A stretch of 64,000 nt of DNA from Przewalskia tangutica. Its lineage: Eukaryota > Streptophyta > Magnoliopsida > Solanales > Solanaceae. The translations under genes and the position numbers were made by a program. The first letter of the stretch is position 1; each line of letters opens with the position of its first letter. This document shows positions 55,946-64,000 of this stretch, piece by piece. Where the stretch lies: the NCBI GenBank assembly GCA_029844215.1, contig CM056725.1, forward strand, positions 32,146,485 to 32,210,484. Reading direction: 5' to 3'. The notes beneath the pieces are model-generated. The model was not told where the DNA came from. It did no database searches and was given only the letters and a program-made list of their open reading frames with translations.

Positions 55946-56104
55946 TGGGAGTCAAACTTAAAGATTGCGACATAGTCTCCTTACAACCCCTACATACCAA
56001 TAATGCCACACGTGGCCACATAACAATTCTTATACTAAAATGTCAAGCTGAACCCCATGTGTCAACGTCGGTTATCTGCATAAAGCTTCTGCTGACTCTG
56101 AGCT

Positions 56105-57060
56105 AGCTAAATATCTTTCCCGGATAAGCTTCACCTTATCCACAGCCTGCTGAATCAAGTCTGGGCCAAATAACTGTACCTCGCCTACGTCGAACCAACC
56201 AACCGGTGATCTACACTTTCTTACATACAAGGCCTCAGGGCCATCTGAATACTGAAAGGGTATCCATTATCGTACGTAACTCAACAAGAGGCAAATAATT
56301 CTCCCATCTAACTCTGAAATCAATAACATCAGCCTGCAACCTATCCTCAAGTGCCTGGATAGTACACCCTGCCTGCCCGTCAGTCTGAGGGTGTAATGCA
56401 ACACTGAGACTCACCTGTGTCCCTAATCCCTTCTGGAAAAAAAAAACCTCCAGAAGTTATCCGTAACCGAGCTCATCTGTCTGACATCATAAAAGTAGGA
56501 ACTCCGTGCAGTCTCATACTTTTCCTGATATATAATCTATCATAATCCTCAGCCAAGTGAAAGGTCCTGACCGGAAGAACACGACTGGTTTCGCCAGCCT
56601 ATTTACTATGACCCCCAGGGAGTCACACTCACTCTGAGTACGATGCCACCCTACAACAAGATCCATAAAATCACCTCCCATATCTAAGTCGGGATCGAAA
56701 TCGCCTGTAATAGCCTACTGGGCTTCTGGTGTTCAACCTTGACCTGCTACTAATTCGGACATTCAGCAACAACTCTGCTACGTCCCTCTTCAGGCCATCT
56801 TACCAACACATGTTTATGAGGTCACGACACAACTTAGTCGACCCGAACCATTAGAGCAATAAGCAATGCGTGCATCCACTAAAACCTGCTGACTAGTCCT
56901 GCAGCACCGGGTACACACAATCTATCCTCATATCACAGCACCTCATCCGGTGTTACTCAAACAGGATCTTCCTATCTCGGAGAGCCGTAACTTGATACCG
57001 TATCATAACTGGATCCTCATATTATCGCCTCCTTACCTCCTCAACGACGGAAGACTCGGC
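56105..57060 (-). pseudogene. pol: H3 integrase, C-terminus deleted
   Basis: Minus-strand alignment to H1 and N3 integrase: the zinc-binding segment near 56790-56900, the core near 56540-56700, CAGACTGACGGGCAGGCAG (TDGQA) near 56370, and GTGGATAAGGTGAAGCTTATC near 56125. Stops and frameshifts break every part; for instance, codons for an AER-type motif are altered to GCAGGGTGT. Just after the AGATAACCGACG segment (about 56075) the sequence jumps to 3' untranslated sequence. The GPY/F module and chromodomain-like tail (about 0.5 kb in N3) are therefore deleted. Confidence 0.85.
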
Positions 57061-57640
57061 AACCTCTCGGATCTAAACTTCATTAACCTTGGAAACAAAT
57101 AATCGAACCCCTCGACTCGGTAGCTGATGAATCTCACGGACCACGTCCTGTCTATCTGGCTGCCCATCTGACCGACTACCCAAAGATCCACGACTAAGAG
57201 CATCTGTAACTGTCTCGGCTTTCCCCGGGTGGTATAGGATATCAACATCGCAATCCTTCAGTAACTTTAACCACCGTCCCTTTCGCAAATTTAGCTACCT
57301 CTGTCTGAAGATATACTGGAGGTTCTTGTGGTCTGCATAAATATCCACACGAACTCTATATAAAAACTGCCTCCAAATCTTCAAGGCACGATTAACTGCC
57401 GCCAACTCTAAATCGTAAGTAGCGTAATTCCTTTCATGCTTCCTTAACTGTCGGGAAACATAGGCTCTAATCTTATCGTGTTGCGTCAGCACACAACCTA
57501 TCCCAACACCCAACATGTTACAATAATAACCTAACCCTCTAGTCTCTCAGGAGGGGTTAGAATTGTAGTCGAGTCAACTTATCTTCCAATAACTGGAAGC
57601 CTTTCTCATACTTGCGAAATATTCGGCATCCTAAATCTCA
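57061..57640 (-). pseudogene. pol: H3 RNase H domain
   Basis: Two overlapping minus-strand pieces. 57295-57516 reads GIGCVLTQHDKIRAYVSRQL, then KHERNYATYDLELAAV and DIYADHKNLQYIFRQ. 57073-57288 reads RWLKLLKDCDVDILYHPGKA and DALSR. A frameshift near 57290 separates them. The N-terminal link (FQLL and an eroded PEG region) reaches about 57630, where similarity to other elements stops. Confidence 0.9.
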
Positions 57641-58739
57641 ATTATGGTTCCTGTTTCCCTTTCTCTATTGCAACCAAACTTGGTCACTAAACTTAGACTT
57701 GATTCATTTGTTGGCCGCATGGCTAATACTTCCTGCCAATCACAATTTAGGGGGGGGGAGGGGGAGATTTCCTTGCTCTCGTCAAGTCATAACCCGATTA
57801 TTTTCTCCCAGCTTATAGAGCTTATAGTCGGTGTTCAACCTCAATTCATGGTATTACATAATCCAATGACTTGTCAAGATTCCTTATCGTTCGAGTGTCT
57901 ACTCGTCTTTCCTTTATAATTCATTTCAAGTTGTCTTGGGGTCCCTTACCCCTCCGTATTTTCTTACTATATTTCTCGTCAGTACAGATGTTACCATCTT
58001 TCCTCAAGGTGTTCTTACTGCCCATCATCTACTAATGGTCTTTACACTAGTCTGGGGTAATCATATCTCGTGCAACTTACATAACCACAATTGTATTCTC
58101 TTTTATCATTCTGGTCATAACCCTTCCTTATGCTTATTATTAGCAAAAGTATTTCTTCCTTGATTCATAATCGTACAGTTTCATACATGCGTACAACCTG
58201 CATTTATATCCTTACGATACTTCCTCGACCAATTCGTACATCGTTCTTAATTACCCCAACACAATACTTTTCCCACGATTATCTAAAAGTGTAACCTATG
58301 ACATGACGATACCGAAGACCTTACTCGTCTCCTATCCTTCGTCGAACAACATGGGTACACGTAACCCCATAATACGTAAAACTATCCTTTATGTGGGGGA
58401 GAGAACTTATCTCCCTTAAAAAATCTAAATCATCAAGCGCCCCCTTATAATCGTATAGATTTTCAAAACCTACCAACGATGTCTTCTGTTTTCCGTAGGC
58501 AGCACTCGTACTTATCTTATTCTTGCTTTGCGCATTTTCCTGAAATTATGCGGAAGGTCGTGGCCCTGACCGCCACACCAACCCAACTCCAAGTACCTCC
58601 AAGGGCACTTAGCATAAACTCCTTCAAATTCGAGTATTACTTACTTTCTGCCTTAATTCACCTCAAATGAACAAGTCACACATACTTATTAAAATCAACT
58701 ATGTCAAAGAAGGAAGGATAATTCACTGGTTACCACCAC
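57641..58739 (-). other. Unassigned 1.1-kb stretch where H3 RT should be
   Basis: No RT motif (KIDLRSGYHQ, FIDD) is visible on either strand. It includes a G run near 57752-57771. Short ORFs (for example plus 57644-57919) lack features. It could be a captured sequence or a very old deletion-replacement. Confidence 0.5.
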
Positions 58740-58990
58740 TTCTCTTGCTTTCCACTCGATAACCGGTTTACGGGAAAACTGGTACCGAACCAATCTCTCT
58801 CTGTAGTCCATGTTGGCATAACAAGAGGCCAACTAGCGCGTACTCATAATGACCTCAACGTCTGTCATAATAGCTCTGCTAGGTCTGCTAGGGTCCAACG
58901 ATTGTATCGTCACCGGGCAATTATTATACACCCGCTCATCTACCACCCATCACTCACGGGTGTAGTCACATCTACAGGTTCTCAAGGATT
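58740..58990 (-). pseudogene. pol: H3 protease remnant
   Basis: On the minus strand it aligns with H1 1195-1440: a GTGGGTGATTCGG-like block, GAGCGGGTGTATA (ERVY), TTGGCCTCTTGTTATGCCAAC (the LASCYAN region) and CCGGTTATCGAGTGG (PVIEW). The catalytic D-P-G-S part is not readable. Several deletions are present. Confidence 0.75.
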
Positions 58991-59244
58991 CAGACTCTAT
59001 CTTTTACACTTGGTTGCTCACTTTTTCACTGGTCGTACGCTTTTCCGTACTTCCAAACTTATACTAATATACGTACATAACTTCCATACTAAAACTGGCC
59101 TCCAATCTTTGGAGTTACTAAATTAAACCGTATAAGGCCATTTCCGGCTCTCACAACCTGGTTCCGGTGGAATGCGTCCACGAACCTGTAAAACGACTAA
59201 CTAGACTTGGGCCTTGCACCCTCGTGACCCTGTCACGTAGCGGG
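58991..59244 (-). other. H3 fragment resembling the post-gag block of gag-only elements
   Basis: The minus strand from 59244 reads GGGTCACGAGGGTGCAAGGCC, then TTCGTGGACGC and GCCGGAAATGGCCTTA. It aligns with N4 43264-43420 and N2 17350-17460. It sits next to the protease remnant, an order not seen in N3 or H1. Confidence 0.65.
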
Positions 59245-62209
59245 TGTCACGACCCGACCCCGGGGCCGCGACTGGTGCCCTACCTGGGCACCCCGTTCAG
59301 GTATACATCAGAGAATAGCAGCGGAACATACACAATATAAAAATATGTTTAGACAATAACATCATAGGCTAGCCGATAAGGCCGCCTTCAATAAAATATG
59401 CATAATCAAAAGCAAAACTGTACAACTCGGTTTTTTACAGCCCAAACCACAAAATGTGACTACAGACCTCTAGGAATAACAACTGTGGCGGGATAGGGCC
59501 CCGCCATACCCCAGAATGTACATAAATCTACAACATCAGGGAAAGACTGTACCAAAAAGACAAGCCTCCGGAGAAATGGAGCTTCTGACGTCTGATAAGT
59601 GATCCTAAGAATGAGGATCCACCACCTTCTTAACCCTACCTGTGGCATGAACGCAGGCCCAGGAAGAAGTCGATGCATAATATGTACTAAGTATGTAAAG
59701 CGGAAAATCGTAATTACATCATAAGTTTAAAACAAAGCGGGAGACATGTATGATAATCAAATTACGAGACACGTGCCTTACTAACAATGAGAGTAAATAG
59801 GAGTATACTTACAACATAAAAATAGGAAGCTCACGATCAGCGGGACCACCCGCGCAGATGTCATTAAGCAATCCTACTCCTGGGACTATTTCACCCGCAT
59901 AGGTCGTGTGGACCCGCATGAGGTATTCCTCGTATGGGACTATTTCACCCGCATAAGCCCTTACGGACTCGCATGAGGTATTCCTCGCATAGGCTGTACC
60001 TGCCCGCATGGGACTATTTCACCCGTATAAGCCCTTATGGACTCGCATGAGGTATTCCTCGCATCGTGGGTAGCAAATCCACGGAATATGCAAATGCCAC
60101 AAACCCGGGGAATGACCCCGTAATGAATAATATACCACTAGCACAAACCGGCTATCATACATAACATAAGCACTACCGGCTTATCATACAATCTATAAGC
60201 AAGTTAAGAAATCCCCTAACTTCTTATTATTCTCGTTCATATACACTCTCATTTTAGTTTACTTAAGGCACTAACATGTCTTTTATAAAAATCCGAGAAT
60301 TTAACCCAAGTACTACATACTTCCACTTTTTTTAAAATGACTCTTTTTCGTATAAAACTTCCAAGATACTATTAACCGTAGTATCAAGTCAAAATTACTT
60401 TTCAAGACAAGTCACAATACCTTTAGAAATAAAGTTAGGTTTCTAAAACAAGTGACTCTTTTTCTTATAAAACCTTAGGCAATTCATGCCTTAAAATCAA
60501 ATTGCCTTTCATTAAATCAAGTCATTTATCCTCATTTATCTTTCCATAAAGCTAATATAACCAACTTCCCATAAAGTCGTTATATTCACTTTATACCTTA
60601 GTCAAATACAATTTCCTATCCAAGGGACTTATACGTTTTAAAACGAAACAAGTATCACATACTTTAAAACTCTTCAAGTCCCTTAACTTTAATAAAACTT
60701 AAGACATCCTTAATACTTTCAAAGAAGTGAGTTAATCTCCTAACTCACCCGACTTGGCTATTCATAAAACTAGTAAAGGATATCAAGGTCTTGTACGTCT
60801 ACCGTACTATATACGTGCAACTAGTCATGCTCAAAAGATAGGAAAGTTCTACATACCTCTTCGGGTCAATCCACTTGCTAAGTACAATATCCCGCCCGTA
60901 GTATGTCAACCTATAATATCCACAATACGTCTATTAACGTCTTACTTCAAACGTAGAATATTATAAGTGTAAAGTCACTAAATTCTATGGAAAATCGGAC
61001 ATCACCTCCTTTGTTTCTACATACTTTGCCACCTTTTTCAAGGCCGAATTCAATAACCAAACACGCCACATTTAAGGCCCAATAAATGCAATTAACAATA
61101 GGGGATTACACGCCTACTAGACGTGTAAAATTCCGCCCCACAAAAGATATCAAACTAATACAAACTACTAGTCCAATTCGGCCACATTGAGTACAATAAC
61201 ACCAATTCTTATCCAATTTCCATTTCAATCCAAGTTGTTAGCATAACATGATATCAAGTCACAATCGATTATAACTACTATAATCTTCAAGTAAGTAACA
61301 TGCGGCGATTCTAATAAACGACCAAATTGTAATCCAACTTCACATGGCTTAAATGACATTTCGGATTTAAGGCTACAATCAATCCATAATACTTATAAAA
61401 CTTCAACACATATACTTCATGCTAGCAAACATGTAAGGCTAACAACAATATATAATCTTGTAACACTTAAGAGACAAGATTATTACCTCAACGATTCTTA
61501 GTCCAACTTCAAATCCGAAGTCGCTTCTTAGCAACTTAGAGCCTCTTCTAGACACTTCAATCCGCTACTTGAGACCCTTAGAACAACACAAACAACTTTC
61601 CTTCAATCTTCCAAACAAAACCTAGAAAAGCAACTAGGTTTTCATCTTGCGACTAACACGAAAACTATCTTTTTCCGGGATTTTTCTATTGAGATACACT
61701 TACAATACACTCATGAACCTTGGTTTAAATTGTGGAGCTTAATGGACAAGAAACAAAAAAAAATTCTTTTCAAAGGAGCTTGAACCCGAGAGCAACTCTT
61801 GGAGTTCTTGAAATTCTTGAATTTTTTTCTAAGTGTTGAACTTAGTCTTGCTACTAGTACTACTATATAGTTCAATGGAGGGTCAAGATGGGTACAAATG
61901 TGAGGCTTGGATGAGTTTCTATTAAATATCAAGACTTGTGGTCCCATTGACCAAGTCAATTTTCTCAAGCTCTTCAAGTTGCAAGACTTGTCTTCCTAAC
62001 AAGGGTCAAATGACCCTTTTGGCCATGCCAAAATCGTCCAAGGCTACATAAGGGGGGGGGGGTGACACATGTCTCCCTCCCATTCGTTACAATATTACGT
62101 TTTCCGACAATTCCATAATTCCGATAAATGTTTACAAGTCTCAAATCTTAACATTTCTGAGTTCTTACGTACGTTCTTAAAACATGTCCTGCAAATACGG
62201 GGTGTAACA
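59245..62209 (-). repeat. L1: LTR inserted in H3 (2965 bp, family II)
   Basis: Plus strand starts TGTCACGACCCG at 59245 and ends GGTGTAACA at 62209. No primer site lies at its left side, so it is not a 5' LTR with a left interior. It is a solo LTR, or a 3' LTR whose interior lies right of the window. The candidate left target duplication is GCGGG (59240-59244); the partner would lie beyond L2. Repeats with TTTCACCCGCATA and GAGGTATTCCTCGCAT cores are at 59880-60065. No gene is supported. Confidence 0.87.
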
Positions 62210-64000
62210 TGTTATACCCCGTATTTCCAGAGTATGTACGTGAGGACGTACGTAGAAAAGTTTGAGCCTTAAAGTAGGCTAGTGCCGCAAATTTTGTTCA
62301 CAAGTACCGAAAAGAATCGTTTTTCGACGAAACGTTTTACTAAACTTGCGAAGGGAAAAATACGGCTATGTCATTTATTATTTTTGCGGATTTTTCCGAG
62401 AGATGAAATATTTTGGACCAACGGGAGGGTGACACTTGTCACCCTCAATGGACGGCAAAGAGGGCTTTCTTTGGCACGTTTTTTGTGCCCTTTCTTGGTC
62501 AAGGGTTAGGTAGGATATTTTGTGTAGTAGATGGATAAGGACACATGGGTAAATCCTAGCCCTACACTTGCACCACACTTGTCTTCATCTTGGCCATTGG
62601 TTGGCCATTGCTTGACCTATAAATACCCCCCTTAGTTGATGAACTTCTTCATCCAAAAATCATTTTCCAAGTCTAAAAACCCTCTCCCCCTTAAGTGTTG
62701 TGTTCGTCAACGGTCCCCCCCTTTGGGAAGCCTTGTGAGAATCTACCCACTTGCCTAGTTGTTTCGTATAATACACCCCCTCTTGGTAGAAATACTCTCC
62801 AAGTATTGTTGTAATGCCAAAATACTTTAGCCCAAATACCTTGTAGTACTTTCCAAAGTTACCTCTATACGTAGAGCCCGAAAATACTATTATACTTTCC
62901 TTTAGCCACTAAACGAAACCCTAAGGAAAACCTTCATAGTCGGTTGAAGTGTTAAGTAGAAGTTGTGTAGAACTTCTAAGGGTTGTTTGGAGCGGGTTGG
63001 AGCGCACGGAGTAGGAGCTTAACGTTGCCCAGGATCGACATTATAACTTGGATAATTTTGGGATTACCGAGGTAAATAATCCTATCCTTCTAGTGTAATT
63101 GGAAATTACATACTGTAGTTGTTTAGAAATGAATATAAGATTCATAGAAGAGAATTGAACTGTAATAGAAGGATATTACAGAAAAAGACTTGAACTGAAA
63201 TCGCATCAGAAGAATAATTAGTAGAAGATTCAACTGTACTTACATAGGACTGTATTTACAGTAGACTGATAACCTTATTGGTTGAATGTTCTGCGAGTAG
63301 CATGTACTACTTGGAAGGTGGACAAGGCTAGCCGGGTTATAGCCGTGGAGCGTTTTGCTTATAGTCGATAATCTTTGCGAGGTATGTGGTTCTTCATATA
63401 CTCTTGAGCATGATATTTTAAAGGAATATATATAGTACGGTAGACGTACGTGTGGCAATGTCTTTTGACTTAAGCCTGAATAATAAGAATCTGGAAGTAT
63501 TTTACAAGAATATATATATAGTACGGTAGACGTACGTGTGTTATGAGCGTAGTTATGCGGCAATGTCTTTTGACTTAAGCCTGAATAATAAGAATCTTGA
63601 AGTATTTCAAAAGAATTAAGAATCCTTTTTGAAAGAAGAGTAATACTTGGTTTTGAAAACATAAGAGTTATACTAGCTTTATGGGAAGTTAGGTATAACG
63701 TTTTAAGGGAGGTAAAATGAATGGTTTATTGATTTTAAAAGTTAAGAGACTTGATCTTAAAAGATAAGAGACTTGACTTAAATAAATTAATATGAATTTT
63801 GTGTGAAACCTTATTCGTGAGTAATGAGTACTTGGTTTTTAAAGGAATAATGTTTCTTGATTTGAAATCGAGAATGAGTATCGACAAACCACCTGCAGCG
63901 TTAATAAAGGAAATGTAATGACTAATGAAGTATTATTAAAACCAGTAGAAACCTCCATCTGCATAGAAGCTAAGATGAGACAAAATGATATTACATTTTC
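62210..64000 (+). repeat. L2: family I LTR, first 1791 bp, continues past window
   Basis: Begins TGTTATACCCCG with no base between it and L1. The U3 inverted repeat is at 62425-62446, TATA at 62618-62625, an AAACCCTA motif near 62918, and repeats of TAGTACGGTAGACGTACGTG at 63433 and 63521. Closest to the N4 LTR. Whether it is solo or the 5' end of an element cannot be seen. Confidence 0.9.
62618..62625 (+). promoter_or_regulatory. TATA box of L2
   Basis: TATAAATA with upstream ATTGG motifs, as in the other family I LTRs. Confidence 0.72.

Larger units (their letters stand above)
52829..64000 (-). mobile_element. H3: degraded or chimeric chromovirus, reverse orientation, 5' end outside window
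   Basis: On the minus strand it has a 3' LTR (52829-55905), polypurine tract, integrase, RNase H, an unassigned 1.1-kb stretch, a protease remnant and a piece of the hairpin-block region, then L1 interrupts at 59245. RT is not found between protease and RNase H. The right boundary is not in the window; 64000 is the window edge, and part of this span belongs to L1 and L2. Confidence 0.75.

Noticed and set aside
57612..59126. Plus-strand ORFs in the unassigned H3 stretch as captured host exons
   Set aside because: Short, overlapping, without splice-site support or recognisable domains; kept only as an unassigned stretch.

Overview
The window is plant nuclear heterochromatin made almost entirely of nested Ty3/gypsy LTR retrotransposons. 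I see no host gene, tRNA gene, rRNA gene or CRISPR array. The reverse transcriptase, integrase and C-terminal chromodomain-like motifs match the chromovirus branch, closest in feel to Tekay/Del. The LTRs are very long (about 2.5-3.5 kb). The 5-bp target duplications and the primer site for initiator tRNA-Met are typical of plants. An asterid such as a Solanaceae species is plausible but is only a guess. By my count fourteen LTRs or LTR parts cover about 43 kb, two thirds of the window.

Layout, with labels used below. H1 (+) is a pol-containing chromovirus that enters from the left edge and ends at 36100. Three younger elements split it: N1 (+, 3048-12528, duplication GAGGC), N2 (-, 13661-22646, duplication CCGGT) and N3 (+, 25777-35766, duplication CCATT, inside H1's 3' LTR). 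After H1, 36101-36621 is a protease remnant of a still older element, H0. H2 (+) starts there at 36622. Its 5' LTR is split by N4 (+, 38120-47011, duplication TGCTA) and by solo LTR S1 (+, 47209-50617, duplication TAATG), and ends at 52336 with a perfect primer site. H3 (-, from 52829) interrupts the H2 leader. It is a degraded or chimeric element with integrase, RNase H and protease pieces. H3 is cut by LTR L1 (-, 59245-62209), which directly abuts LTR L2 (+, 62210 to the window end).

Two LTR families are mixed. Family I begins TGTTATACCCCG or TGTTACACCCCG followed by TATTTCCAGAG (N1, N2, N3, N4, L2). Family II begins TGTTACACC and then has a CCAGGACATG-type segment or a relative of it (H1, H2, S1, H3, L1). 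N1, N2 and N4 are gag-only: LTR, primer site, gag, a conserved non-coding block, polypurine tract, LTR. They lack a usable pol and would depend on enzymes from relatives such as N3 or H1. Shared cis-signals fit this dependence: a hairpin with a palindromic GTGCAC loop downstream of the primer site, and a stem-loop just upstream of the polypurine tract.

All coding regions carry stops or frameshifts, so they are called pseudogenes. Some of the indels recur at CAG/CTG sites in separate copies and could be sequencing artefacts, so the degree of decay may be overstated. The most interesting signals are the GTGCAC hairpin, the hairpin-templated change between the two N4 LTRs, the N3 5' LTR trimmed exactly at its target duplication, the conserved hairpin block after gag, and the unrelated minisatellites at the same place in different LTRs.
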